Of a stretch of DNA of 64,000 nucleotides, positions 50,940-59,927 are shown in pieces; position 1 is the stretch's first letter; the number at the start of each line of letters is the position of its first letter. The notes beneath the pieces were generated by a model that was given only the letters and a program-made list of their open reading frames with translations, ran no database searches and was not told the DNA's origin. The DNA comes from Bradyrhizobium sp. in8p8. GTDB taxonomy: Bacteria; Pseudomonadota; Alphaproteobacteria; Rhizobiales; Xanthobacteraceae. A program made the position numbers and the translations under genes. Where the stretch lies: NCBI RefSeq assembly GCF_000426845.1, contig NZ_AUGD01000001.1:434001-498000 (forward strand), given 5' to 3'.

Positions 50940-51149
50940 CTAGTGCAGCTTGTCCTCTTGACGCTTGCGTAGGCTGTCGAGCGACGCATCACGACAGCCG
51001 ACCAGGCGCACGAATTGCTGTGGGTACATTTCATGGCCGTGACTGCCGGAATTCTGATGCGTCATCGGCGGACAGCGGACATCATCCGGCTCCGTCCGGG
51101 ATTGCTCCGGCAGACTCCGGTGTGAAGCGGTCATGTTTGGCGGGGTCAT
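50940..51149 (-). CDS. Possible small protein, unknown
   Basis: This is an open frame of 69 codons starting MTPPNMTASHRSLPEQS and ending DASLDSLRKRQEDKLH. The C-terminal third (MYPQQFVRLVGCRDASLD) has a protein-like composition, whereas the first half is polar and disordered. A longer start at 51209 exists. Its stop is four bases from the convergent ribbon-helix-helix gene. I cannot link it to a family; it may be spurious. Confidence 0.35.
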   Translation of the reverse strand: MTPPNMTASHRSLPEQSRTEPDDVRCPPMTHQNSGSHGHEMYPQQFVRLVGCRDASLDSLRKRQEDKLH

Positions 51150-51275
51150 GGACTGCTCCCTGTCGATTAGGGCAGATCGGTTGACGTAACCCAATCGATT
51201 GCGGGGCATCTTACGACCAGATCCGGACAGATGTCATTGTGCCGGATCAACACGATCACGACGGGCGGGTTCCGC
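51150..51275. other. Spacer between the small ORF and the SDR gene
   Basis: No gene, terminator or clear promoter is visible; together with the doubtful small ORF it makes a 340-base gap between firm genes. Confidence 0.4.
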
Positions 51276-51998
51276 TTATGCCGTATTCCCCGCGTCGACG
51301 GTGAACACCGTCCCGGTGACATTGCGGCCGCCTTCCCCCAGCAGATATTCCACCATCCGAGCGATGTCGTCCGTTTCCGGCAAGCGGCGCAGCGCGCTGC
51401 GGCCGGCGATGCGCTTGCGGCCCTCGTCGGAGAGATTGTGGGTGAGTTCGGTGTCTATGAAGCCCGGAGCGATCGCGTTCACGGTGATGCCGAGCTTGCC
51501 GACCTCGCGCGCAAGCGAGCGGGTGAAGCCGGTGGCGGCGGCCTTGGTCGCGCCGTAGACCGACAAGCCGTTGTAGCCTGTGGTCGCGATGATCGAGGAG
51601 ATGTTGATGATGCGCCCCGCACCATCCGCCATCATCTGCCGCGCAACATATTTTGTGAGGATGATCGGAGACAGCACATTGAGCTGCACCAGCGCCTCGA
51701 TCTCGGAATTGTGCATGGTGGCAAGCAGGCCCTCGGTGCCGAGGCCGGCATTGTTGACGAGGCCGTAGATCGGGCCGAACTCGTCGCGCACGAGTTTCGC
51801 GAAAGCCGGAATTGCATCAATCACGGCGAGATCGCAGGAGCGGAAATGCAGGCGCCCCTCGGATTCGGCAATCGCGCTCTTGAGCTCCTCGCTCTCGCGC
51901 CGTGCGGCCGCAACCACGTTGAAGCCGGCGCCGGCGAGCCGCCTGGCGATCGCCAGGCCAATGCCGCGGCTGCCGCCGGTGACGAGAATATTATGCAT
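51276..51998 (-). CDS. Short-chain dehydrogenase/reductase, FabG-like
   Basis: This 240-residue SDR has the NADP-binding TGGSRGIGLAIA, the NNAG motif (LVNNAGLGTEG), the catalytic Ser in NISSIIATTG and YGATK with Tyr and Lys. The end RNVTGTVFTVDAGNTA is typical of 3-oxoacyl-ACP reductases. It overlaps the ligase gene's stop by 8 bases and belongs to the ligase/ACP cluster, so a 3-oxoacyl-ACP or related reductase role is plausible. The start at 51998 (MHNILVTGG) is chosen over an upstream frame start. Confidence 0.88.
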   Translation of the reverse strand: MHNILVTGGSRGIGLAIARRLAGAGFNVVAAARRESEELKSAIAESEGRLHFRSCDLAVIDAIPAFAKLVRDEFGPIYGLVNNAGLGTEGLLATMHNSEIEALVQLNVLSPIILTKYVARQMMADGAGRIINISSIIATTGYNGLSVYGATKAAATGFTRSLAREVGKLGITVNAIAPGFIDTELTHNLSDEGRKRIAGRSALRRLPETDDIARMVEYLLGEGGRNVTGTVFTVDAGNTA

Positions 51999-53373
51999 CG
52001 GTGCGCGCCAGTTTTCCGGCCGGGGTGACATCGAGCGCCTCGACGAAGCGGATCACGGCCGGCACCTTGTGCGAGGCGAGCTGGGCGCGGCACTGCTCCA
52101 GGATCTGATCCCGGATCCCCTTCGCGTGCGCCGGATCGGTACCCTCGGCAAGAATTACATCGGCGACGACGATGCCGCCGGTGATAGGGCTGCGGCGAGA
52201 CTTGGCGCGCGACATCCGCACGGCGGGATGGCGGTTGATCACCGCCTCGATCTCCTCAGGGTGGACCTTCAGCCCGCCGATGTTGATGATGCCGCCACGG
52301 CGGCCGACGAAGTAATAACGATCACCGCGCAGCTCGACGATATCGCCGGTGTCGACAAACCCCTCATCATCGGTGAGCGCCGCGGCGTTGCGGCCGATAT
52401 AGGCGTGGGCTGTTCGTGTCGACCGGATCCGCAGCGAGCCGTCCACGACCTTCATCTCGACGCCATTGCGGTTGCCGAGATAGTCGGCCGGAAATCCCTC
52501 GAGCCCGTCATTGACGGCGAAACCGACGCCGGCCTCGGTCGAGGCATAGGCGTGGCCGACGGAGGCATGGGGAAACGCCACTTTGAGGCCGTCGAGCACG
52601 GCCTGGTCGGCGATCTCGCCGGAGAGACGGACGTAAGCCGGGGCGAACTGCGCGGCCGAGCCGCTCATCAGGAGCTTGCGCCAGTGCGAGGGCGTGCCGG
52701 AGATGTGCGACACGCCGCGCGCGTTCAGCCGCGCGATGTGATCGGTGAGTGCCTCATGGGGATCGGACAGCACCATCGAACCGCCGGAGAGGACGGCGCG
52801 GAGGAATATCTGCAAACCGCCATAACGGCGGATGTCGTAGAACGTCGCCCATACCGGCGCAGGCCCGCGTGCGGGGCCTTCGGCAACGATCGCGCCTGTC
52901 AGCGCTTCCAGCGTATGGCCGGCGATCTTTGGCACGCCCGAGGTGCCCGAGGTGAGCATCAGCCATTCGGTGGCGCGTTCGGTCCTGGTCCGCGCGGTGG
53001 CTTGAAGCGGCAACTGCGCGGTGACGACCAGCGGCACGCCAGTGCCGGCCCAACGATCCGGCTCGTCCGTCACGACGGCATCGATTCCGGCATCCGCGAC
53101 CAACGCGTCGAGATGCGCCGGGTTGAGATCGGGCGGGCACAGCAGCATGCGACGGGCGACGCCGTCGAGTTCGATCATGGCAAGGCCCGACCGGAGCTGG
53201 TCCGACAGCTTGAGCAGCACGGCGCGGCCCGACAGCTCGCGCAGCCGGCCGCCCAGAACCGTATGCGACAGGATGTCGGTCAGCGACACGACGTCGTGCG
53301 CATCGGAGATCGTGCGGCCTTTCAGCTCCGCGCCGAGATGATCGCGAAGCGCGAAGATCTCACGCGGGGACAT
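51991..53373 (-). CDS. Adenylate-forming acyl/aryl ligase (ANL superfamily)
   Basis: This 460-residue class I adenylate-forming enzyme has the P-loop LMLTSGTSGVPKIAG, YASTEAGVGF, DTGDIVELRGDRYYFVGRR hinge and GGLKVHPEEIEAVI. The C-terminal catalytic Lys is in TPAGKLARTDA. It is shorter than fatty acyl-CoA synthetases by about 100 residues, as in aryl- or short-acyl-loading ligases. Its start overlaps the end of a stand-alone ACP gene by 14 bases, so it probably loads an acid onto that carrier. Confidence 0.85.
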   Translation of the reverse strand: MSPREIFALRDHLGAELKGRTISDAHDVVSLTDILSHTVLGGRLRELSGRAVLLKLSDQLRSGLAMIELDGVARRMLLCPPDLNPAHLDALVADAGIDAVVTDEPDRWAGTGVPLVVTAQLPLQATARTRTERATEWLMLTSGTSGVPKIAGHTLEALTGAIVAEGPARGPAPVWATFYDIRRYGGLQIFLRAVLSGGSMVLSDPHEALTDHIARLNARGVSHISGTPSHWRKLLMSGSAAQFAPAYVRLSGEIADQAVLDGLKVAFPHASVGHAYASTEAGVGFAVNDGLEGFPADYLGNRNGVEMKVVDGSLRIRSTRTAHAYIGRNAAALTDDEGFVDTGDIVELRGDRYYFVGRRGGIINIGGLKVHPEEIEAVINRHPAVRMSRAKSRRSPITGGIVVADVILAEGTDPAHAKGIRDQILEQCRAQLASHKVPAVIRFVEALDVTPAGKLARTDA

Positions 53374-53605
53374 TTTCGTAGGCCCGCACGAAATCGCCGA
53401 CGGTGGCGGGAAACGCTGCGTCCTCGGAAATGGTGAAGGGGTCGACGCCGGTCTCGTCCTCGAGACGCGCGACCAGGATCGCGAAGGCGAGCGAGTCGAA
53501 GCCCGTCTCGTGCAGGGACAGATCGTCCGAGAGCGCAGGAAGCGCGACGTGCTGTTCCTTGGCGATCTGCTGAATGGCTTCGATGACCTTTGACCTTACC
53601 GACAT
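53360..53605 (-). CDS. Stand-alone acyl carrier protein
   Basis: This 81-residue protein has the phosphopantetheine site DSL in ETGFDSLAFAILVARLEDE and a typical four-helix ACP layout (MSVRSKVIEAIQQIAKEQ, then FPATVGDFVRAYEN). It differs from the housekeeping AcpP of fatty-acid synthesis. An upstream in-frame ATG at 53623 is also possible. Overlap with the ligase gene makes them functional partners. Confidence 0.85.
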   Translation of the reverse strand: MSVRSKVIEAIQQIAKEQHVALPALSDDLSLHETGFDSLAFAILVARLEDETGVDPFTISEDAAFPATVGDFVRAYENVPA

Positions 53606-53748
53606 GGCTGGCTCGCTTTTCATTATCAATTCGTGTTACGGCGGCTCTTGATGACCGCCTCCCCATGACCGTCTGTTTACCCGACAGAAGTAAATGGCTT
53701 CTTGGACAATTCAGATAAAATTGGACCTATCTGCTGATTTCCGCAGGC

Positions 53749-55554
53749 CTACAGCCTGATCGTGCCGTCGTTGATGTGTGCATTGACCTCGGCATCCAGC
53801 GCGACGTAGGCGCCGGATTTCGGCTCGAGCATGAACAGCGGATCGGAGATCGCGCTGGGGTCAAACCCCTGCCGCGCGAGAACGCCTTTCTTCTGCTTGA
53901 ACGTTTCGGTGGCGTCGAGCTCCCGCGAGATACGGATGAAGACCGGGCGGGCGTAAGCCGGGAGGCGAAGTGCGAGATGAGCAGGCAGCGCGGTGATGTC
54001 AAAACCCTCGTTCACGACTATCGCACTCATCCCGGCCCGACCGTCGGCGCCGGGTATGCTGACGCCATAGGTGGTGGCGTCGACCACGCCGGTGAAATCG
54101 CGCACGGCGTCGTTGACCTCCGAGGTCGCGACATTCTCGCCCTTCCAGCGGAAGGTGTCGCCGATGCGGTCGACGAAATGGAAAAAGCCCTTGTCGTCCA
54201 TCCGCATCAAGTCGCCGGTGCGAAACCAGGCGTCGCCCTTGGCAAAGACGTCGCGCAGGATCTTCTTCTCGGTCTCGTCGGCATCGGTGTAGCCCTCGAA
54301 TCGGCCGCCGCCCTGGTCCGCGGTGCCGATGCGGCCGATGGCCTCGCCGGCCTCGCCGCGGGCGCAGGCCATGCAGAGGCCCTCGTCACTGCGCAGCGGC
54401 GCGCCGCTATCGGGGTCGAGCTTGACGAGACTGGCCGGAAAGCGATGCGCGAGCAGCGGCGGGATGCGCCCGATTGCGCCAGGTTGCCCCTCGACATTGA
54501 ACAGCGAGAAATTGCCTTCCGTTGCCGCGTAGAATTCGAGGATGCGCGGAATGGCGAAACGAGCCTGAAAGTCTTCCCAGATGTCGCCGCGCAAGCCGTT
54601 ACCGCAGACCAGCCGTAGGCGATGGCGGTTCTCATATTCCGACGGCGGCGCCTTCAGCAGATAGCGACAGAGCTCCCCGATATACTGGAACAGCGTGCAG
54701 TCGTGGCGCACGATGTCGGACCAGAAGTTCGAAGCCGAAAACTTATCCGCAATCACCACGGAGCCGCCGGCAGCCAGCATGCTGCATGGGGCGACGATGC
54801 CGCCAACCGAATGGAATAGCGGCAGACAGTTGTAGAGCCGATCCTGCGGTGTCGCGCCTGTGAGACCAGCGAACCAGAAGCCCCAGTTGAGGATGCGGCG
54901 GTGACTGATACTGGCCGCTTTCGGCAGGCCCGTGGTGCCCGATGTGTAGATCAGCAGAGCGCGATCTTCGATGCTGACATCGCCGTGCTCGTCCGGCGCG
55001 AGCGGGCCGTCGTCCAGGACGGCAAGCGCGACGTCGATCGCACGTTCGCCGCGGGCATCGCCATGGGTCCAGACCTTGGCTTGCGTCTTCAGATGCGGCT
55101 TCGCGCTCTCCAGCACCTCCGAAAGATCATGCGCGACGATGATGTGTCGGGGTGCGGCGACATCGATGCAATGCGCAAGCGACTGCCCCACCAGCTTTGT
55201 GTTGAGCAGCGCGACCACAGAGCCGACGCGGCTGATGCCGAGCCATGCCGCGAGATAGTCGATGCCGTTCGGCATGATCAGTGCGACGGTATCACCCTTG
55301 ACGAGGCCGACCGAGCGCGCCCAGCGCGCGTAGCGATTGATACGCTTCGACAGGCCTTCGTAATCGAGCGCGCCAATGTCGGTGACCAGCGCCGCGCGAT
55401 CGGGCTGGCGTCGCGCCCAATCGTCGACGACGTCGGCGAACAGACGTCCCGGCAGCGTCTCGATCCGTGCGGTGAGCTCGATCGCCTTCAGCCAGATCTT
55501 CGACGCCGACGGCGCGCGCGCGGATTTCGCTTGCTCGATGACAGCGGTGGTCAT
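53749..55554 (-). CDS. Long/very-long-chain acyl-CoA synthetase, FATP-like
   Basis: This 601-residue ANL enzyme has the P-loop LLIYTSGTTGLPKAASISH, FYAATEGNFSLFNVEG and the hinge FRTGDLMRMDDKGFFHFVDRIGDTFRWKGENVATSEV. The C-terminal FKQKK holds the usual catalytic Lys region. This combination marks the fatty-acid transport protein/very-long-chain acyl-CoA synthetase branch. It lies 144 bases upstream of the ACP gene on the same strand and probably activates fatty acids for the cluster or for general use. An ATG at 55575 is an alternative start. Confidence 0.88.
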   Translation of the reverse strand: MTTAVIEQAKSARAPSASKIWLKAIELTARIETLPGRLFADVVDDWARRQPDRAALVTDIGALDYEGLSKRINRYARWARSVGLVKGDTVALIMPNGIDYLAAWLGISRVGSVVALLNTKLVGQSLAHCIDVAAPRHIIVAHDLSEVLESAKPHLKTQAKVWTHGDARGERAIDVALAVLDDGPLAPDEHGDVSIEDRALLIYTSGTTGLPKAASISHRRILNWGFWFAGLTGATPQDRLYNCLPLFHSVGGIVAPCSMLAAGGSVVIADKFSASNFWSDIVRHDCTLFQYIGELCRYLLKAPPSEYENRHRLRLVCGNGLRGDIWEDFQARFAIPRILEFYAATEGNFSLFNVEGQPGAIGRIPPLLAHRFPASLVKLDPDSGAPLRSDEGLCMACARGEAGEAIGRIGTADQGGGRFEGYTDADETEKKILRDVFAKGDAWFRTGDLMRMDDKGFFHFVDRIGDTFRWKGENVATSEVNDAVRDFTGVVDATTYGVSIPGADGRAGMSAIVVNEGFDITALPAHLALRLPAYARPVFIRISRELDATETFKQKKGVLARQGFDPSAISDPLFMLEPKSGAYVALDAEVNAHINDGTIRL

Positions 55555-55770
55555 GCTGTTGTTCTCTCGGGCCATGGCTGCTGGTTCGCCGATCTTAGCC
55601 CGCACCGCCCTGCCCAGGTGTTAAGGGGCAGGGTAAAAGCCGGTTAGTGCGCGATTAACGCTAGTCATTCCTTACCAGCCCGCCGGCTGCACGAGACGGC
55701 CCGCACAAGGCCAACGAAATTGGCGGCTCAGCTGTTACGCCAGCACCGGCGCCGAAACGCCAGGCAGGCG

Positions 55771-56064
55771 CTAGCCGCTTCGCCCGCGGCGCAAATGGCG
55801 CGGCGGTGCGTTGACGGGATAATATGGATTGAGGTCACAGGTCGCGGCGCGGCCCGAAGCGGTGGCGCGGCATTGCGGGATGGATGTGAAGGAGCAGTCG
55901 TACCACTCCCCGCCACCGCCATTCGCGCCGGAATAAACGTGCATGCAGACGGGGTAGCGTGGATCGAAGGTCTGCGCGTGGGAGGGCGCAATCACAAGCG
56001 AAGCGCCGACGGCGGGGAGCAGGGCGAGCGAAGCACAGGACGAGAAGATCCGAGGAAACCGCAT
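55771..56064 (-). CDS. DUF3551-family secreted protein (copy 1)
   Basis: This 97-residue protein has a signal peptide (MRFPRIFSSCASLALLPAVG, cleavage near SHA-Q) and the DUF3551 core: YPVCMHVYSG, EWYDCSFTSIPQCRATASGR and CDLNPYY. Four cysteines are conserved with the next gene. The family is expanded in Bradyrhizobium and unknown in function; the Cys pattern suggests a disulfide-stabilised periplasmic or surface protein. It starts 10 bases after the upstream paralogue ends. Confidence 0.88.
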   Translation of the reverse strand: MRFPRIFSSCASLALLPAVGASLVIAPSHAQTFDPRYPVCMHVYSGANGGGGEWYDCSFTSIPQCRATASGRAATCDLNPYYPVNAPPRHLRRGRSG

Positions 56065-56074
56065 CGTGGGACCG

Positions 56075-56353
56075 CTAGTACTGTTGCCTCTGTCGCTTGC
56101 GCGGGCGCGGCGGGGGTTGGTCGAAGGCGTAATAGGGATTCAGGTCACAGCTCGCCGAGCGGCCCGAGGCGGAGGCTCGGCACTGCGGCAGTGAGGTGAA
56201 GGAGCAGTCGAAATAATCGCCGCCGCCGCCGAAGCCGCCGGGCGTATAGACATGCATGCACACGGGATAGCGCGGATCATAGGTCTGGGCGCTGGCATCG
56301 GCCGCGACGAATAGGGTCACAATTGCGGTGACGGTCAGTATCGGCAAGCGCAT
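56075..56353 (-). CDS. DUF3551-family secreted protein (copy 2)
   Basis: This 92-residue paralogue of the neighbouring gene has a signal peptide (MRLPILTVTAIVTLFVAADA, cleaved at SAQ), then YDPRYPVCMHVYTPGG, YFDCSFTSLPQCRASASGRSA and CDLNPYYAFDQPPP, with a basic Arg/Gln-rich tail. The frame is open upstream to 56467, but the signal peptide fixes the start at 56353. The two form a tandem pair. Confidence 0.88.
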   Translation of the reverse strand: MRLPILTVTAIVTLFVAADASAQTYDPRYPVCMHVYTPGGFGGGGDYFDCSFTSLPQCRASASGRSASCDLNPYYAFDQPPPRPRKRQRQQY

Positions 56354-56532
56354 GGAAAAAATCCTCGAATCGAACACGGCGCCGGCACGGATGCCGGTCA
56401 CCTCAGTCACCTCATATGGCATAACACCACGCTGGAGGCGACTGTTCCTAGAGAGAGATGACGGCAAGGTGAGTGGAGCGCTCTCGCAGCACTCGCCCTC
56501 GCCATAGCCGGGGTTGACGGCCGAACCAGCGG

Positions 56533-58410
56533 CTACGCGCCGAGCCCTTGCAACACCAGCCGGTTCAGCCTTGCCGCGAACGCCGCCGGATCTTCCGGCA
56601 ATTCGCCGTCCAGGATCTGCGCCTGCTCGAGCAGAAGCAGGCTGAGATCGTCCACGACCTTCGAGCCTGCTTGCGCCTTGGTGACCGCGGTAACCAGCGG
56701 ATGCCGCAAATTGATCTCGAGGATCGGCTTGGTCTTCATGCCGCGGTTCTGCTGCGCCAGGATTCGCTCCAGCTCGCGGCTCGGCCCCTGGCTGTCGGCG
56801 ACGAGGCAGGAGGCCGAGCTGGTGAGCCGCGTCGAGGCCTTGACGTCGCTGACGCGTTCGCCGAGCGCAGCCTTGATCACGGCGATGGTGGCGGCCTCAT
56901 CCGCGGCCGGTTCTTCCTTCTTCGCCTCATCCTTGTCGTCAATGCGTGGGATCAGGTCGAGATTAAGATCGCCCTGGCTCAACGATTTCAGCGGCTTGCC
57001 GTCGAACTCCGACGGCATCGAAGTCCAGAAGGCATCGACCGGGTCGGACAGCAGCAGCACCTCGATGCCGCGCGCGGTCGCGGCCTCGAGCCGTGGGTTG
57101 GATTTCAGCCGCTCGATGCTGTCGCCGACCAGGTAATATATTTCGGTCTGGTTCGGCTTGAAATCGGCGATGACCTGCTTCAGCGACCGCTTCTCGCCCG
57201 ATGTGGTGGTGAAGCGCGACAGCGCGAGCAGCTTTTCGCGCCGCTCGAAATCCTCATAGATGCCTTCCTTCAGCACCGCGCCGAAGGCGTCCCAGATCTT
57301 GGCAAAATTCTCCGGGTCCTTCTCGGCAAGGCTTTCCAGCTCGGATACGACACGGGTCGCCACGGCTTTGCGGATCTGCGCGAGCTGCGGATTGTTCTGG
57401 AGCATCTCGCGCGAGATGTTGAGCGGAAGATCCTCGCTGTCGACGACGCCGCGGACAAAGCGCAGATAGCCCGGCAACAGATCGGCGTCATCGGTGATGA
57501 AGACGCGGCGGACGTAGAGCTTGACCCGGCCCTTACGGTTCGGCTCGAACAGGTCGAACGGCTTGGTCGAGGGCGCGAACAGCAGCACGGCGTAGGAATA
57601 CCGGCCTTCGGCACGGTAATGCAGCGTCATCGCGGGGTCGTCGAAGGCGGAGGCGATCTGATGATAGGCCTTCTTGTAGTCCTCCGCCGTCAGCTCGGAT
57701 TTCGACCGCTGCCATAGCGCGCTCGCCGAATTGATCTGGCGCGGCTCGCCCTCTTCGGGCACGAGCTCGATCGGGAACAGGATGTTGTCGGAATAGGCCG
57801 TGACGATGCGCTCGATCTCGTAGGTCTCGAGATATTTCTTGGCATCGTCCTTCAGGTGCAGGACGATCTCGGTGCCGCGCGTCACGCGCGCGGCGTCCTC
57901 GTCGCTCGCGCGGGCGATCTCGAAGCCGGAGCCGCCTTGGGAGCTCCAGGTCCAGACGTCGCTCTCGCCGGCGCGGCGGCTGACGACGACGATCTTCTCG
58001 GCGACCATGAAGGCGGAGTAGAAGCCGACGCCGAACTGCCCGATCAGGCCGAGCCCGTCCTTGGCCTCTTTCAGCTTCGCCACGAACGCCTTGGTGCCGG
58101 AGCGGGCGATGGTGCCGAGGTGGTCGATCAGCTCCTGCCGCTCCATGCCGATGCCGTTGTCGGCGATCGTGAGCGTCTTGGCGGTCTTGTTCGGGATGAT
58201 GCGGATCTTGAGGGCGTCGCCCTCACCCAGCAGGGCGGGACTGCCGATGGCCTCGTAGCGCAGCTTGTCGCACGCATCGGAGGCATTGGAGATGAGCTCG
58301 CGGAGGAAGATGTCGGTTTCCGAATAGACGGAATGCACCATCAGGTGCAGCAGTTCGGAAACTTCGGCCTGGAAAGGCTGCGTATGCACAGCCGTATCTG
58401 ACGTCGTCAT
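56533..58410 (-). CDS. htpG: Chaperone HtpG (Hsp90)
   Basis: This 625-residue Hsp90 chaperone has the N-terminal GHKL ATPase motifs [23 protein letters not shown] and [14 protein letters not shown] middle domain ([20 protein letters not shown]) and a dimerisation domain follow, with no C-terminal MEEVD, as expected in bacteria. It folds and stabilises client proteins after stress. The candidate promoter upstream resembles the RpoH type, consistent with heat-shock control. Confidence 0.97.
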   Translation of the reverse strand: MTTSDTAVHTQPFQAEVSELLHLMVHSVYSETDIFLRELISNASDACDKLRYEAIGSPALLGEGDALKIRIIPNKTAKTLTIADNGIGMERQELIDHLGTIARSGTKAFVAKLKEAKDGLGLIGQFGVGFYSAFMVAEKIVVVSRRAGESDVWTWSSQGGSGFEIARASDEDAARVTRGTEIVLHLKDDAKKYLETYEIERIVTAYSDNILFPIELVPEEGEPRQINSASALWQRSKSELTAEDYKKAYHQIASAFDDPAMTLHYRAEGRYSYAVLLFAPSTKPFDLFEPNRKGRVKLYVRRVFITDDADLLPGYLRFVRGVVDSEDLPLNISREMLQNNPQLAQIRKAVATRVVSELESLAEKDPENFAKIWDAFGAVLKEGIYEDFERREKLLALSRFTTTSGEKRSLKQVIADFKPNQTEIYYLVGDSIERLKSNPRLEAATARGIEVLLLSDPVDAFWTSMPSEFDGKPLKSLSQGDLNLDLIPRIDDKDEAKKEEPAADEAATIAVIKAALGERVSDVKASTRLTSSASCLVADSQGPSRELERILAQQNRGMKTKPILEINLRHPLVTAVTKAQAGSKVVDDLSLLLLEQAQILDGELPEDPAAFAARLNRLVLQGLGA

Positions 58411-58447
58411 GCGCTTACCCGGTCAAAACAAAAGGGAAGGAACCCGG

Positions 58448-58475
58448 ATATAGCGCGAGGCAATGACGGATCAAG
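58448..58475 (-). promoter_or_regulatory. Candidate RpoH/sigma-70 promoter of htpG
   Basis: On the minus strand CTTGAT (58470-58475) and CTATAT (58448-58453) are 16 bp apart, that is CTTG-N18-CTATAT, close to the alphaproteobacterial RpoH consensus. It would start transcription about 30-40 bases before the htpG ATG. Confidence 0.45.
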
Positions 58476-58523
58476 AGGATGTGAAGCGATCGCCCGGCGG
58501 TGCTGTCGTCCTGAGAGCGCAGA

Positions 58524-58946
58524 TCAGGTCACGCAGCGGCCGGGCTGGAGAAGCTTGGCGACTTCGGTCAGGGAGCTCACCATCGGCTCACAGGCGATCG
58601 TTGGCTTGCTGCGCACCTTCTTCTGGTTCTGGAGCAGCAGTGGCGGCTTGGCGTTGCCGGTCTCGATGGTCGCGGGGACCCGCAGCAGCACGGACGTCTC
58701 GGCGAGGTCGTTCAGCCGCATCGACACCGTGCGCGTGGCAACCGGCGCCGGCTTAAGCCCAGCGAGACGGTCCGCCTTCGCGGCGCGATTGACGTTCTGG
58801 CTGGGCGCGGAAATCGAGCTGTGGCTGGGGATATCGGCGACTGCCTGCCAACGGTCGGCCAGATCGTGCCCAGACGCCAATTGCACGGCACCCAGCGTCG
58901 CGACGATCGCGACGGCACCCAAAAAGACCTTTTGAATCTGTGACAT
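58524..58946 (-). CDS. Small exported or membrane-anchored protein, unknown
   Basis: This 140-residue protein has an N-terminal hydrophobic segment (MSQIQKVFLGAVAIVATLGA) that is a signal peptide or anchor. A polar middle and a C-terminal segment with CEPMVSSLTEVAKLLQPGRC, where the two cysteines could pair, follow. I recognise no family. The long frame upstream of 58946 is arginine-rich and unlike a protein. It is on the same strand as htpG and 113 bases upstream of it. Confidence 0.6.
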   Translation of the reverse strand: MSQIQKVFLGAVAIVATLGAVQLASGHDLADRWQAVADIPSHSSISAPSQNVNRAAKADRLAGLKPAPVATRTVSMRLNDLAETSVLLRVPATIETGNAKPPLLLQNQKKVRSKPTIACEPMVSSLTEVAKLLQPGRCVT

Positions 58947-59034
58947 GGCTGTCGATCCCTCGCCCCCATGGCGATCGCGGGAACAACGCCGCCGCAGGAG
59001 CGGGAGTTCTTGACCGTTACGATCACTTAACCGT

Positions 59035-59071
59035 GTGCGAAAAGGGCCGCAGGCACAAAAATATTTCGCAC
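59035..59071. repeat. Inverted repeat upstream of the small exported protein gene
   Basis: GTGCGAAA (59035-59042) and TTTCGCAC (59064-59071) are exact complements, 21 bases apart, about 90-125 bases upstream of the start at 58946. It could be an operator; nothing else identifies it. Confidence 0.4.
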
Positions 59072-59149
59072 TTGGGGGAACGACTTCCGCGACCAGGAGT
59101 CGTCTCAGCAGCCGGCTATTCCCCCCTGCCCCATAGGCCGGCGACGTAG

Positions 59150-59178
59150 GGCGCGACTGTGGTGATGCCAGTCGCGCC
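59150..59178 (+). terminator. Terminator-like hairpin
   Basis: GGCGCGACTG (59150-59159) and CAGTCGCGCC (59169-59178) make a perfect 10-bp stem with a 9-nt loop. T-rich TTACTTTTG follows on the plus strand, although no plus-strand gene precedes it. It may close the transcript of the minus-strand SnoaL gene by hairpin alone, or belong to an unrecognised plus-strand small RNA. Confidence 0.5.
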
Positions 59179-59194
59179 TTACTTTTGTCTGGTG

Positions 59195-59794
59195 TCATTC
59201 CGCCGGCCGCGCCAGCCACGCCCGTCCTTCGTCATAGAGCTTCTCGACTTCGGATCCGGTGAGGCCCGGCATGTCGCGCTTGACCTTATAGCCGATCAGC
59301 TCCTGCATATAGGCGAGGTGACGGTAGCCTTCGGGCAGCACGGCGAGCGCCTGCTGATCGAGGCGCAGCGTCGCGGCGGGATCGACCGGATCGATCCGAT
59401 CCTTCTCGTAGATTGGCTGGCGCCGGACGATGCCCCATCGGCCCTGCCTCTTCTCCAGGAAATCATAGAAGCGCCCGGTGCAGACGACGTCGCAGAGCAC
59501 GTCGTGCACGAGTGCGCGCTGCGAGATCGTCATCTTGGTCTGGGCGATCGCGCGTGCGCCGGAGAGGTCGATGCTGGTGCCGCCGAGGAAGTGCAGGATG
59601 CGCACGCCTTTGGCAAATCCCTCCTGGCTGACACGCATGAAATCCCGCGCCGGTCCCTGAAACCAGGTCGCGGACATCCAGCCCTCTTCGTGCCACACCG
59701 TGGCGAAGCGCTCCCAGTCGCCAGCGTCGCGCCACACCGCCCAGTTTTCGACGAGGTCGCGGATGGTGAGACGATCGAGGAGCCGCTGGTCCAT
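59195..59794 (-). CDS. SnoaL-like/NTF2-fold protein
   Basis: This 199-residue protein starts MDQRLLDRLTIRDLVENWAV, followed by FATVWHEEGWMSATWFQGP and HFLGGTSIDL. This is the SnoaL-like polyketide-cyclase/dehydratase pattern of the NTF2 fold, with VLCDVVCTGRFYDFLEKRQG in the second half. Members bind small hydrophobic ligands; enzymatic activity is often unproven. The C-terminal 35 residues (LIGYKVKRDMPGLTGSEVEK) extend beyond the domain. The frame is open to 59896 but the ATG at 59794 fits the domain. Confidence 0.8.
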   Translation of the reverse strand: MDQRLLDRLTIRDLVENWAVWRDAGDWERFATVWHEEGWMSATWFQGPARDFMRVSQEGFAKGVRILHFLGGTSIDLSGARAIAQTKMTISQRALVHDVLCDVVCTGRFYDFLEKRQGRWGIVRRQPIYEKDRIDPVDPAATLRLDQQALAVLPEGYRHLAYMQELIGYKVKRDMPGLTGSEVEKLYDEGRAWLARPAE

Positions 59795-59927
59795 TGCAAA
59801 TCTCCGACGGGGATCAAGGCATGAGGTATGAGCGGCGAAGTCGATCCGCGTCAAGCGCGAGCGGCGGCATGAAAAATCCGGCGTGCCTTGCAGCACGCCG
59901 GATCAGATCGTTTCGCGAAATGGCGCC

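Noticed and set aside
50940..51149. Toxin-antitoxin pair formed by the ribbon-helix-helix gene and the small convergent frame
   Set aside because: They are convergent, not co-directional, and the small frame has no toxin fold or convincing coding signal.
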